Part shown: positions 1 to 8,951 of the stretch, piece by piece
Numbering within the stretch: position 1 is the stretch's first letter
Layout: each line of letters starts with the position of its first letter
Assembly (NCBI RefSeq): GCF_000377705.1
Contig: NZ_KB898627.1
Coordinates: 248,001 to 312,000 of the forward strand
DNA: 64,000 nucleotides
Direction of reading: 5' to 3'
From: Salsuginibacillus kocurii DSM 18087
Lineage (GTDB): Bacteria; Bacillota; Bacilli; Bacillales; Marinococcaceae
The notes under the pieces: generated by a model
Databases searched by the model: none
Told to the model about the DNA's origin: nothing
The model's input: only the letters and a program-made list of their open reading frames with translations
Position numbers and translations under genes: made by a program

Positions 1-180
1 TATAATTTTATTACTTTTAGTATTGTATTTATCAAGTATCCCTCTTAAATCCCGAGCAAAAGTTTGATGACCTTTCTTGGCTTCTGAAGCAGCAATTTGT
101 AGTACCAAAGTTCGAAACCTGTCATCATTACTATCAAAATGAGATTGAACTAACATTTTTATTTGGTCAGCTGTTGCCAA
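1..180 (-). CDS. N-terminus of an AAA ATPase, IetA-like (partial)
   Basis: Only the first 60 codons lie in the window; the gene continues past the left edge. A TTG start at 180 is preceded by AAGGGGGTG at a good distance. An in-frame ATG lies eight codons further in. The visible protein begins ATADQIKMLVQSH and continues with a helical stretch containing QIAASEAKKGH. This resembles, from memory, the N-terminal helical domain of AAA ATPases encoded next to subtilisin-like (S8) proteases in the two-gene IetAS defence system. No Walker motif is visible yet, so the assignment rests on the N-terminal pattern alone. Its position beside other defence genes fits. Any other AAA protein with the same N-terminal domain remains possible. 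Confidence 0.5.
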   Translation of the reverse strand, partial: MATADQIKMLVQSHFDSNDDRFRTLVLQIAASEAKKGHQTFARDLRGILDKYNTKSNKII

Positions 181-246
181 AATAAGCACCCCCTTAAAAG
201 TTTATAGTGGTTAAAATTATAAAAGTGATAACTAATCTGCACTATT

Positions 247-438
247 TTATTTTAGCACTAATATAATCTGTTTTAGGAAAACAAAACGATGTTTCTTTTC
301 AATAAATACAAACTTTAACACTTCAGGATGAAATATCTCCTTCATTTTATGCCCTTTATTGCTACCAAATCGCCACACTTGATTAACTGTAACCGGCAAG
401 TTTTCAACTACTTCGGAAACATGTACTGCATCGAACAA
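247..438 (-). pseudogene. Short open frame, probably a gene remnant
   Basis: A 63-codon frame beginning with TTG directly after an upstream in-frame stop, with no convincing ribosome site. The protein (FDAVHVSEVVENLPVT...) has no motif I recognise. It sits between the left-edge AAA gene and the HEPN-like gene on the same strand. Short length, lack of a start signal and AT-rich surroundings suggest the tail of a decayed gene, but a small real gene cannot be excluded. Confidence 0.2.
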
Positions 439-522
439 GGTACTTGATTACTTTAAAATAATACCGGCACCCCTAAAGATCCAATTAATGGGTTTCCGAA
501 TATAAGGGGGTTATTTATACCT

Positions 523-1245
523 TTACTTTCGCCTTACTTCTTCATAAAGTTCACGATACTCTTCTTGGAGATCTTCCAATTCTGCTATTGAATCACTATG
601 GTATTCATATTGTTTTTCTTGAAACCATTCTTGAAATTCCATAACGAGACTGGTATATTCTTTTATCATTTGAGGTAAACCAATTTGGTCATCCTGTTTA
701 CTTAAATAGTCTAATGATTTTCTTGTCCAATTATCCCAATCCATTAAACTTTTTTTTGTTAAGTTTATACTGTGCGACATTCCAGAATCTCTATTAAAGC
801 TGAGTGTAGCACCAGTGATAGGGAGGTTTCGATGTAGACTATAATTTCTAAGGTCTTGAATGAATTTTGATATTGGTGAGTTAACAAATAGTTCATTGAT
901 TTTTTCATTGTATTCAGCTTCGAACTCAGTACCTTTGTATTCATCCTGACAAAGCTTCCTAGTATGATCAATTAAAGTTTTAGCTGCTGCCAAGTAGTTA
1001 TGAAGCAACCTTGTTATCTCTCTTAAAAATATTTCAAACTCCTCCCTATTATCAACCTTGAAAATATGTAATGCCATATCTGTGTTTGTTTCGTATAGAT
1101 CCAGTAATTTCACAATTTCCTCATTATTTCGCTGGAAAGTATATATGCTTACATTAAAGTTCCTCAGTCTACTCATTAAACTCCACCCTTTAGTAGTGTG
1201 TATCTGTTCTTGTAAATTCAAAAGTTTTTTTCCGACTGAACTCAC
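523..1245 (-). CDS. HEPN-like protein of unknown function, RNxxxH motif
   Basis: A 240-aa, largely helical, charged protein. A GTG start at 1245 has AAAGGGTGAT just upstream; Met24 is an alternative. I recognise no full family. Residues near 128-140 read FIQDLRNYSLHRNL, which contains R-N-x-x-x-H, the catalytic motif of HEPN ribonucleases, preceded by a hydrophobic helix as expected. A longer helical region (HNYLAAAKTLIDHTR) lies some 50 residues before it. HEPN proteins are frequent RNase effectors in toxin-antitoxin and anti-phage systems. The gene follows the 93-aa gene at 1312-1593 by 66 nt on the same strand and may be co-transcribed with it. Calling it an RNase is inference. Confidence 0.55.
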   Translation of the reverse strand: MSSVGKKLLNLQEQIHTTKGWSLMSRLRNFNVSIYTFQRNNEEIVKLLDLYETNTDMALHIFKVDNREEFEIFLREITRLLHNYLAAAKTLIDHTRKLCQDEYKGTEFEAEYNEKINELFVNSPISKFIQDLRNYSLHRNLPITGATLSFNRDSGMSHSINLTKKSLMDWDNWTRKSLDYLSKQDDQIGLPQMIKEYTSLVMEFQEWFQEKQYEYHSDSIAELEDLQEEYRELYEEVRRK

Positions 1246-1311
1246 AGAATCACCCTTTAAAATAGTTTTTGACCGATTTTATGTTTATTTACCTTGAGAG
1301 TGTTCAGCATT

Positions 1312-1593
1312 TTATAGGTACTCTCTCTTCAATTCATTGATTTTATCCATTACATTATCAAGGTCACTTCTTTCATCTTCTCCTGGTGTTACTAATATAT
1401 GAGCTGGATAGTTTTGATATTGCCAAATTCCTTCCTTGAAAAGACATATCCGTACATAAACAGCATATTCCGTTTCCCCATTTTTACCCCAGTCTACCTC
1501 ACCGAAACAAATGTGGTATTGACGTCCTTTGTTTTGATTGGAACTGACGATATGTTTACTAAGTGGGTCTTTATAAACAGGATTTTCATTCAT
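1312..1593 (-). CDS. Small protein of unknown function (93 aa)
   Basis: The ATG at 1593 is preceded by GGAGGTG at ideal spacing, so translation is well supported. The protein has no signal peptide or membrane helix. It has a beta-rich middle (YHICFGEVDW, YAVYVRICLF) and a charged helical C-terminus. No family is recognised. It is the upstream gene of a probable two-gene unit with the HEPN-like protein. That order (small gene first, helical effector second) resembles toxin-antitoxin loci, but nothing in this protein proves an antitoxin role. Confidence 0.6.
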   Translation of the reverse strand: MNENPVYKDPLSKHIVSSNQNKGRQYHICFGEVDWGKNGETEYAVYVRICLFKEGIWQYQNYPAHILVTPGEDERSDLDNVMDKINELKREYL

Positions 1594-1887
1594 CTTTTCA
1601 ACACCTCCATTGTTTATAAATACATTTTAAGTGTTAGAATAAAATCATTTGAAATAAAAGCTCTGCTCCTTCGTTATTTAATGGGCGTTCCATTTTGATT
1701 TGCCTCTATAAGCCGTTTGAATAACTTGCTGTGGTAAGAAACTTCACTCGGCTGCAAACCGATGTATGGCATTTAAGGATAGGAATGTTGATAAATAGGC
1801 TTTTCCAGTCACTCCTTTCAAGTAGATAAATTGCTCTTTTTAACTTAAGATAGTAAAATTTATTGAGTGAAGAAGGACGTGAGAGGT

Positions 1888-2616
1888 ATGCCAACAATCG
1901 ATTATGGAAAAACACAAATTCTTTATTGTCACTACATACAAAATCGAAAAGATATAAAAATTGCTGTAGATCTGGTGAATGGTGTAGTTGTTTACACACC
2001 TAGTGATGTTGATAAAAATAAACTAGACGAAATACTCCAACAAAAGGCGTCATGGATCACCCAAAAACTTGATGAGTTGAATGAAGTAAAAACAAATATT
2101 GAACCTAAAGAGTTTGTTAGTGGTGAAAAGCTCCCATACTTAGGTCGCAACTATCGCCTAAAAGTATTTAAAGAGCCTGTACAGTACGCATCTATTCAAT
2201 TAAAACAAGGTCGTTTTATCGCTGTTGTGCCACATGGTTGGTCTCAGGATCAAATTCAACAAGAGTTAGAAAAACATTTAATTGAATGGTATCGTCAATA
2301 TGGGCTTAAAAAGGTTCTTGAGCGAACTGACTACTATCAAGCATTATTAGGTGTGAAACCTCACTCTCTTCAATTACGAACGCAACATAAGAGATGGGGC
2401 ACGTGTACACCTAAAGGTGATATTTATATTAATTGGCGTATTGTCATGGCCCCGATTCATGTTATCGATTATGTTATCGTACATGAGTTAGCTCACTTAA
2501 TTGTACCTGAGCACAATGAACGATTTTGGCAGCTCGTTAAATCTACCTTGCCTGATTATGAAGCCTCAAAAGAATGGCTGAGAGTGCATGGTGTAGAACT
2601 TCACAGCATTGGCTAA
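1888..2616 (+). CDS. YgjP/SprT-type zinc metallopeptidase (DUF45, M48-like)
   Basis: A 242-aa protein of the YgjP-like metallopeptidase family. The frame is open from a GTG at 1867, but the ATG at 1888 has AAGGACGTGAGAGGT in front and gives the usual family N-terminus (MPTIDYGKTQI). The zinc site is clear near residues 190-210: VIVHELAHLIVPEHN, with HExxH plus a downstream His. The preceding KRWGTCTPKGDIYINWRI segment is also typical. Genes of this family are commonly found beside type I restriction systems. Here it is convergent with hsdR, with only about 60 bp between the two stops. Its substrate is not known. The region 1594-1887 upstream shows nothing else convincing. Confidence 0.9.
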   Translation: MPTIDYGKTQILYCHYIQNRKDIKIAVDLVNGVVVYTPSDVDKNKLDEILQQKASWITQKLDELNEVKTNIEPKEFVSGEKLPYLGRNYRLKVFKEPVQYASIQLKQGRFIAVVPHGWSQDQIQQELEKHLIEWYRQYGLKKVLERTDYYQALLGVKPHSLQLRTQHKRWGTCTPKGDIYINWRIVMAPIHVIDYVIVHELAHLIVPEHNERFWQLVKSTLPDYEASKEWLRVHGVELHSIG

Positions 2617-2624
2617 CATGATAT

Positions 2625-2658
2625 AAAAAGGCATAACACCTTATCTTGATGATATGCC
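2625..2658 (-). terminator. Terminator of the hsdMSR operon
   Basis: GGCATA at 2630-2635 pairs with TATGCC at 2653-2658. On the minus strand the hairpin is followed by TTTTTATAT. It lies in the gap between the convergent stops of hsdR and the metallopeptidase gene. Confidence 0.55.
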
Positions 2659-2679
2659 TCTTCCTCCAGCTGCCAATTA

Positions 2680-5619
2680 TTAATAATGTACTTCCCCGAG
2701 TTCCATAAGCAGTCTTGCAACACTTTCGACTTGCTTATTTGGTATGGAACTAGCTCTAAGTTGTTGCTTGAGTTTCTTTCTCATTTCTCGTTTAGCATCT
2801 TCTTTTTCCGTCCAATCAATAACCGCATGATCTTGGATAATATCTGTAATAATTTCAGTTAAATCTTTAAGACTATCATGCTCGAAGTCAGAAGGCATTT
2901 GTTGCTCAATTAGTTGATAGAACGGAAGCTGTTTGGAATCTTTCAGCCCATAAGATTGACTTTCTTGCTCCATATTAATCATCTCTTCACGCACCGCTTG
3001 GTATTCTTCCAACAACTCTTCAATTGTTAATTGACGAGCCTTCCGTTGTTCGATCAACTCTTCTAAACGTTCTCTTAGTGATGTGTATTTTACAGGGTTC
3101 TCATCTAGTTTAATTCGAATTTCGTTCTTGATGGCATGTTCCATCTCAGCAGCTTTCGCTTCAGGTGTTTTCAGTTCATCTAGTTTCTCATCAAATTTAT
3201 TCGTTAAGATGTTAACGGGCTCAAACAATACTTCAGGTGTTGAAGCATACACATACTCTTCGATAAGTTCGCGGACTTTACCACCGCAATCTGAAATATC
3301 CATCGTGCCGTCATCGACATAGTAACGAGATTTAGCCAGCTTACGAATCTTACCTAACCATTTCAAGTCGTCAACATAAGCTTTTGCTTTCGGACTTGGC
3401 ATAATCATATCCATGCTTTCAGAAAACTTCTTGAATGCTGTGTCAAACTTATTGCGAACATCTTCTGGCTCTAACACTTTTAGACACGCTTCAAGGTTCT
3501 CCTTGTTGATATAGTCAAAGAAACGCATAGCCTGTCGATGTCTCGTTTCTAAACGTGGCATTTCCTCATCCACATGGTGCATAGCGCCTTTAATATCTTC
3601 TTCATGGAAAATGCCTAAAGCTTCTTCTAAGAATTGGGAGACACCATAATAGTCGACAATCAAGCCATGTGTCTTCTTGTCATACGTGCGATTCGTTCTG
3701 GCAATGGCCTGAAGTAAATTGTGCTCTTTCAATGGCTTATCCAAATACATGACCTGTTCAATAGGTGCATCAAAGCCTGTTAAGAGTTTATCGCACACAA
3801 TTAAAAAAGTTAGCGGATCTTCATCTAATGGTTTCTTAAAACGTTGAATTAATTCCTTTTCTTCAGCACGTGACAAGCCGTACTGCTTCATTTCGTCTGA
3901 ATCATTATGGCCACTTGAAATAATGACAGCCGATTCATAATCGCTTAGTTCATCCATTAACTTCTTATATTCCACAGCTGCTTCACGTGATATTGACACA
4001 ATCTGTCCCTTAAAACCATTTGGTTTAATATGCTGCTCATAATGATCAATCATATCAAGGACAACGGTCTTTAAACGTTTTGGTGAAGCGGTGATGGCTT
4101 CTTCTGTGACATACTTCTGTTTGATTCGTTCTTTATCTTCATCCGAATAATCACGAAAGAATCGGTCAAACAACGAATCGATGGTCTCCCCCTGCACATG
4201 CAAATCAATGAGACGAGCTTCATAAAAAATAGGAACTGTGGCCCCGTCTTCCACGGCTTTTTCAATTGGATATTTATCAATATATGTGCCAAACGTACGA
4301 ATCGTACTTTTATCGTCTTTATCAATCGGTGTTCCTGTAAAGCCGATATATGTGGCATTCGGCAAACCAACTCGCATGTTCATGGCAAGTGAACTGTACT
4401 GGGAGCGATGCGATTCATCAACCAGCACAATGACATTTTCTGCGTCTGTCAGTAAGGGATAGTCTTCACCTTCATCGGCTTGGAACTTCTGAACCAAAGT
4501 CATGACGGTGGCCCCAGGGCCTTGTTGAAGCAAGGTTTTCAATTCATCAACCGACTCGGCCTGCTGGGGGTTGGGAAAGCCGCAGCGCTTGAACGTGTTC
4601 GTGATTTGCTGGTCCAAGTCTTGACGGTCCGTCACGACAACAATGACAGGGTTCTCCATCGTCTGCATACGGCGGAGCTTCATCGATAAAAACACCATGG
4701 AGAGCGATTTACCTGAACCTTGCGTCGCCCAGACGATACCGCCGCGAGCCTGAGGATGTTCGCCTGCTAAAATGCGCTCAACGGCTTTGTTGACGGCTCG
4801 ATACTGTTGGTAGCGTGTCATTTTTTTAATCACTTTACCGTCTTCTGGTTCATACACGATAAAGTTCAACATAATGTCAAACAAGCGCTCTTTGTCCAAA
4901 ATTCCTGCTGTTAAAATATCCTGCGGGGTCGGATTTTCGCCGATGTCCTCCACGCGGAGAGGATAAGGTTCTCTCCATGCGCTAAAATGCTGAGCATTGG
5001 CCCCGATGGTTCCAACACTTGCGCGATCGTTGCTGGTTGCGATCATAAATTGATTGTAGTGGAACAAGGCTTCGTTTTCACGCTGATACCGCCGCAGTTG
5101 CTTAACCCCTTGACCAATTTGTTCTTCAGGCTGGAGAACAGGACTCTTGCATTCGATGACGACAAGCGGCAATCCATTAACGTAGAGAACAATATCAGGA
5201 CGAATAGTGTCATTTGCGTGCGTATAGCTGAACTGGCTCGTGATTAAAAACTCATTGTTTTCGATATGGTTAAAGTCGATCAACTTCACCGTCTGACTTT
5301 TACGCCCGCTCCCCACATCCTGCTGGACGGATAAATGATTGATTAAAAGCTCGTGGAAGTGCTGATTCGCCTCCATTAAGCTGGTTGCTTCGATATGAGT
5401 GATTTTGCGCACCACTTTGTTTACATTGTTTTCCTCAAGCCAAGGGTTCAAGTATTTTACCGCATCACGCAGCCGCTCTTTTAAAACAACTTCGGTTTGG
5501 GAGGTCCGCTCATTATCTAGCGCTGCACCATGAACATACGTGTAGCCAAGCTGTTCAAGCTGAGCAATCATACGTTCTTCCACTAACGTCTCTTCATTCC
5601 ACGACTCAACATTACTCAT
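2680..5619 (-). CDS. hsdR: Type I restriction enzyme, R subunit (HsdR)
   Basis: This 979-aa subunit translocates and cleaves DNA lacking the host methylation mark. The N-terminal nuclease is visible: RPDIVLYVNGLPLVVIECKSP near residues 140-160 carries the D...ExK core. The SF2 motor follows, with Walker A ATQGSGKS (about residue 295), a DEAH-type box VDESHRSQYS (about 400), FTGTP, and motif VI region QAIARTNR (about 645). The helical C-terminus binds the methylase core. Length is normal for the shorter HsdR group. The ATG overlaps the hsdS stop (ATGA), indicating translational coupling. The gene appears intact and, with hsdM and hsdS, makes a complete system. Confidence 0.96.
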   Translation of the reverse strand: MSNVESWNEETLVEERMIAQLEQLGYTYVHGAALDNERTSQTEVVLKERLRDAVKYLNPWLEENNVNKVVRKITHIEATSLMEANQHFHELLINHLSVQQDVGSGRKSQTVKLIDFNHIENNEFLITSQFSYTHANDTIRPDIVLYVNGLPLVVIECKSPVLQPEEQIGQGVKQLRRYQRENEALFHYNQFMIATSNDRASVGTIGANAQHFSAWREPYPLRVEDIGENPTPQDILTAGILDKERLFDIMLNFIVYEPEDGKVIKKMTRYQQYRAVNKAVERILAGEHPQARGGIVWATQGSGKSLSMVFLSMKLRRMQTMENPVIVVVTDRQDLDQQITNTFKRCGFPNPQQAESVDELKTLLQQGPGATVMTLVQKFQADEGEDYPLLTDAENVIVLVDESHRSQYSSLAMNMRVGLPNATYIGFTGTPIDKDDKSTIRTFGTYIDKYPIEKAVEDGATVPIFYEARLIDLHVQGETIDSLFDRFFRDYSDEDKERIKQKYVTEEAITASPKRLKTVVLDMIDHYEQHIKPNGFKGQIVSISREAAVEYKKLMDELSDYESAVIISSGHNDSDEMKQYGLSRAEEKELIQRFKKPLDEDPLTFLIVCDKLLTGFDAPIEQVMYLDKPLKEHNLLQAIARTNRTYDKKTHGLIVDYYGVSQFLEEALGIFHEEDIKGAMHHVDEEMPRLETRHRQAMRFFDYINKENLEACLKVLEPEDVRNKFDTAFKKFSESMDMIMPSPKAKAYVDDLKWLGKIRKLAKSRYYVDDGTMDISDCGGKVRELIEEYVYASTPEVLFEPVNILTNKFDEKLDELKTPEAKAAEMEHAIKNEIRIKLDENPVKYTSLRERLEELIEQRKARQLTIEELLEEYQAVREEMINMEQESQSYGLKDSKQLPFYQLIEQQMPSDFEHDSLKDLTEIITDIIQDHAVIDWTEKEDAKREMRKKLKQQLRASSIPNKQVESVARLLMELGEVHY

Positions 5620-6920
5620 GGCAGCACCTCCTCGCCCTCATCGATCGACACACGGACCTTCCCTGTGAGGAGTTGTTGCATGAGGCCTTGTTTGACTTCT
5701 TGCAAACGAGGTAGTTTGGAACGTTCATATGCGATCTTTGTATCGAGTTCCAAAAAACTCTTGGCAATTTCAATTTGCTCATCCTTTGGTGGTACAGGAA
5801 CGATTAGTTTTTTTACATTCCCCTTACTTATTCCATAAACTGTGGCACCAGTAGCGATTCTTCTAAATTGTTTTTTCAAAAAGATACTTTGAAAAGCATA
5901 CTCTTTATAGGAGTTATCTAACATATGGGAAGTATCTTTGAGTGCTATCGTATGTAAACCTGAAACAATATCCTCTTTGTTTGAATCTCTAATAACAATA
6001 TACCTTCCCACACCCTCCATATCTTCTGAAGCGTCAGATAAAACAATATCTCCTACTTTTACAATTGCTCTTGTTTTAATTTTTGACTCGTCAATATTAA
6101 TTCTAGGTATTGTATCAAAGTCTTGTGTAGAGATATATTGTTTTGGTGACGCATGAATATCCCCATAATGTAAATAGGGATAACCTTGGTCAGATAATTG
6201 TGCTCTTGAAAAAGACATCCCACCTTCGATATCAAACAGTTCATCTATACTAACTAGTTCCCAACTCGAAGGTATCTCACCAATCGGCGAATCCTTAAAC
6301 TCCGTATGCCCAATCCCTTTCGTCAACAACTGCTGCATTAACCCTTTTTTCACCGTCTCGGTTTGCTCGATGATTTGTTCCGTTTTTTCGATCGCTTCAT
6401 CGACCGAGGAAAGGATCGCGGCGATTTTTTGTTGTTCTTTTAGAGGTGGTATAGGTATATGAAAGTTTTTTATTCTGGTTAAAGCTAGTTTAGGTTGTGC
6501 ACTAATCGTCTTCTCTCTTTCGATATATTTTTGGACTAAATTACTTCTTAATACATATAATAAAAATGTCTTGTTACATTTTATCTCACTTATTCGGTTA
6601 GCATTTTCAGTAAGGTTAGCACCACTTAACTCCTTGGGAATTTCCCCAACCATCCCTAAAGTTCCTGCTACTGAAATATATAAGTCAGTAGCGAATATTT
6701 TATATTTTTTAATGGACTCAATAGCTGAATTTGGAACATAAAGTATATTTTCAAGTACAAGTCCTTTTTCTTTCATATTTGCAACCCTTATATAGGGGTG
6801 ATCTGTATTGATTTCTGATAAAATTTCACCTTTCGGTAACCTTTTTCCTCCACTAACTGTTGCTATATCACAAATTTTAGACTTTAACCATCCGTCAGGC
6901 ATTTGATTACTATCCATCAT
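5616..6920 (-). CDS. hsdS: Type I restriction system specificity subunit (HsdS)
   Basis: A 434-aa protein that gives DNA target specificity to the HsdM/HsdR complex. It has the two-fold pattern of the family: a first target-recognition domain (about residues 5-155), a conserved helical spacer (KEQQKIAAILSSVDEAI... VKKGLMQQLL, about 160-205), a second recognition domain (about 215-385) and a second spacer copy (DEQIEIAKSF... VKQGLMQQLL). The two GLMQQLL copies are near-identical repeats. The start at 6920 (MMDSNQMPDGW) overlaps hsdM by 11 bp; Met2 is equally possible. Both recognition domains have lower G+C than hsdM, as is common for recombining specificity genes. The DNA target cannot be read from sequence. 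Confidence 0.95.
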   Translation of the reverse strand: MMDSNQMPDGWLKSKICDIATVSGGKRLPKGEILSEINTDHPYIRVANMKEKGLVLENILYVPNSAIESIKKYKIFATDLYISVAGTLGMVGEIPKELSGANLTENANRISEIKCNKTFLLYVLRSNLVQKYIEREKTISAQPKLALTRIKNFHIPIPPLKEQQKIAAILSSVDEAIEKTEQIIEQTETVKKGLMQQLLTKGIGHTEFKDSPIGEIPSSWELVSIDELFDIEGGMSFSRAQLSDQGYPYLHYGDIHASPKQYISTQDFDTIPRINIDESKIKTRAIVKVGDIVLSDASEDMEGVGRYIVIRDSNKEDIVSGLHTIALKDTSHMLDNSYKEYAFQSIFLKKQFRRIATGATVYGISKGNVKKLIVPVPPKDEQIEIAKSFLELDTKIAYERSKLPRLQEVKQGLMQQLLTGKVRVSIDEGEEVLP

Positions 6921-8394
6921 ACCCCAACTCCTTCAAATACCCGTACATCTTCGCTTCAATCTCGTCACGTTCTTGCTCCAGCTTTTTCAGATCAGCGACT
7001 GCTGCTTGTACGTCGATCTCTTCTTCTTCTTCGGTCGTATCGATGTAGCGGGCAATGTTTAAGTTGTAGTCATTCTCTTCAATTTCTTCAAGGTCTACAA
7101 CACGACTATATTTCTCCTGATCTTCCCATGCGTCATACGCACCGACGATTTTTTTGATGTCCTCGTTTCGGAGGAGGTTTTGATTTTTGCCTTCTTGATA
7201 ATCTTTAGAACCATCTAAAATAAAGACCTTGCCTTTTTGCTCCTCAGTTTTATTACGGTTCAAAATCATGATGCTCGCTGGGATACCCGTACCATAGAAG
7301 AGATTGGCTGGCAGCCCGATAATGGCTTCAATCAAATCGTCTTTCAACAGGCCTTCACGAATCTTACCTTCTGCGCTGCCACGGAAAAGAACGCCGTGCG
7401 GCATGACGACCCCCGCTTTACCTTGATGGTTCAGCGTCGAAGCCATATGCTGTACAAAGCCAAAGTCACCTGCGTTTTTCGGGGGGATGCCGAAACGGAA
7501 ACGGCCATACTCATCCGCTTCAGCTTCTTCTCTTCCCCAATTCTTCAATGAAAACGGTGGATTGGCAATCACGCGGTCATATAATAGAAGCTCTTTATCA
7601 TCGCCTAATAGTTTTGGTTCACGAATCGTGTCGCCACGTTCAATGCGGTGGTCACTTAAACCATGTAATAACAAGTTCATTTTGCAGATCGCCCATGTAT
7701 TTAAGTTTCTCTCTTGACCATGTAACGATAAATTACGTGGATCGCCACCTTGCGACTTAATGTAGTCTACCGACTGAACGAGCATGCCTCCAGAGCCCAC
7801 GGTCGGGTCACATACGCGCATGTTTTCTTCTGGTTTAATAAGATCAACAATCAGTTCTACCACTTTTGATGGCGTGTAAAATTCGCCGCCTTTTTTGCCT
7901 GCATCATCAGCAAACTGCTTAATTAAGTACTCATACGCCCGTCCCAGCATATCGGGCTCCGACAAATTACTAGTGCTTAAGTCAATGGCTGTGAAGTGCT
8001 GGATGAGCTGCATTAACAATTTATCAGGCAATTTATCCTTATCATTAAAGTCAATATTGGCTAATACACCGTGTAACGACTGGTTCTCTTCTTCTAAAGC
8101 CTCAAACGCTTTATTAATCTCATTTCCGATGTCATTGGTTTGCACTTGAATATGTGTCCAGCGTGCCCGTTCTGGAACGAAGAATTGATGCTCATCGGGA
8201 TCATACCAGCCATAATCATCATTTTCTTCATGTTCAATCTCTTTTGCTCTTTCAATAAACACATCGCTCAATCGTTTTAAAAACAGTAAACCGAATATGT
8301 AGTTCTTGTAATCTGAAGAATCTATGCTTCCTCGTAGAATATTAGCTGACTCCCAAAGGTGTGATTCTAATTCCTGTAACGTTAGTTTAGCCAT
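6910..8394 (-). CDS. hsdM: Type I restriction system N6-adenine methylase (HsdM)
   Basis: A 494-aa methyltransferase subunit, first gene of hsdM-hsdS-hsdR. Visible features: an N-terminal helical domain (ESHLWESANILRGS), the motif around FYTPSKVVELIVDLI, the SAM-binding motif DPTVGSGGMLV (about residue 195), and the catalytic NPPFSLK (about residue 280), which is the NPPF type of N6-adenine methylases. The C-terminal acidic helix ends at the hsdS overlap. The ATG at 8394 follows GGGGGT. It methylates the recognition site defined by HsdS and protects host DNA. All key motifs are present. Confidence 0.96.
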   Translation of the reverse strand: MAKLTLQELESHLWESANILRGSIDSSDYKNYIFGLLFLKRLSDVFIERAKEIEHEENDDYGWYDPDEHQFFVPERARWTHIQVQTNDIGNEINKAFEALEEENQSLHGVLANIDFNDKDKLPDKLLMQLIQHFTAIDLSTSNLSEPDMLGRAYEYLIKQFADDAGKKGGEFYTPSKVVELIVDLIKPEENMRVCDPTVGSGGMLVQSVDYIKSQGGDPRNLSLHGQERNLNTWAICKMNLLLHGLSDHRIERGDTIREPKLLGDDKELLLYDRVIANPPFSLKNWGREEAEADEYGRFRFGIPPKNAGDFGFVQHMASTLNHQGKAGVVMPHGVLFRGSAEGKIREGLLKDDLIEAIIGLPANLFYGTGIPASIMILNRNKTEEQKGKVFILDGSKDYQEGKNQNLLRNEDIKKIVGAYDAWEDQEKYSRVVDLEEIEENDYNLNIARYIDTTEEEEEIDVQAAVADLKKLEQERDEIEAKMYGYLKELGYDG

Positions 8395-8603
8395 TCATTT
8401 TACCCCCATATTTTCCTATCTCTATTAATATATCAAACCTACTACAAAGTGGATACGAGCACACATAATTTGTCATAAATTCCCTTGCAGCAATTTAACA
8501 TCGTAAAATCCCAACTACAAGTCATATATCATTGCAGATCAATCAGCCTCTTTTGCTGCCCCCCTGTAAAAAGTGGCTTTTTAATTTGAAAGGAGGTGAT
8601 AAC

Positions 8604-8690
8604 ATGAACCCCCGATATAAAGGGATAGTCGCAGTAGCCATTAGCACGAAAGGCAGGTGGCTTGGTCTTATCAATGTTCAATCTTTTTAA
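8604..8690 (+). CDS. Candidate 28-aa peptide with a strong ribosome site
   Basis: ATG at 8604 lies 6 nt after AAAGGAGGTG, one of the best ribosome sites in the window. It opens a 28-codon frame (MNPRYKGIVAVAI...) with a hydrophobic core and a basic N-terminus. No family is recognised. It is too short to judge by codon use. It could be a real micro-peptide, a leader peptide without its gene, or the surviving 5' end of a gene lost when the neighbouring islands were rearranged. A small A/T hairpin (AAAAAGTGGCTTTTT) lies just upstream. Confidence 0.3.
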   Translation: MNPRYKGIVAVAISTKGRWLGLINVQSF

Positions 8691-8820
8691 TCGATTCATG
8701 TAGTAACTTAGTAGTCTGAAGTTTTTTGAGTGTTATAACCTTCACTACTAAATCGACGTTATTGCTTCGCTTCGTCTCATTTCACCCTTTTCACTCTTAA
8801 ATAAGTTAGTTCTACACATA

Positions 8821-8858
8821 AAAGCAGAAACTCTTAAATGGTTTCTGCTTTATCTTTT
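8821..8858. terminator. Bidirectional hairpin terminator downstream of dus
   Basis: AAAGCAGAAAC (8821-8831) pairs perfectly with GTTTCTGCTTT (8841-8851) around a 9-nt loop. It is followed on the plus strand by ATCTTTT, and on the minus strand by a weaker T tract. It lies about 95 bp past the dus stop and can end the minus-strand dus transcript. Confidence 0.65.
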
Positions 8859-8951
8859 AATTTATTATTCTCGACCGTTTCGGTGGGTCTAGGTTTATAA
8901 GGCAACACAAGTGCGGGTAATCTTACAAAAAATACGAACGGCAGTAGTATT

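Larger units (their letters stand above)
8395..8951. other. Intergenic stretch between hsdM and dus
   Basis: A 557-bp AT-rich gap that must hold the hsdM promoter on its left side, though I see no clear -35/-10 pair. It contains one short frame with a strong ribosome site (8604-8690) and one hairpin terminator (8821-8858). The remainder shows no further gene. Confidence 0.5.
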
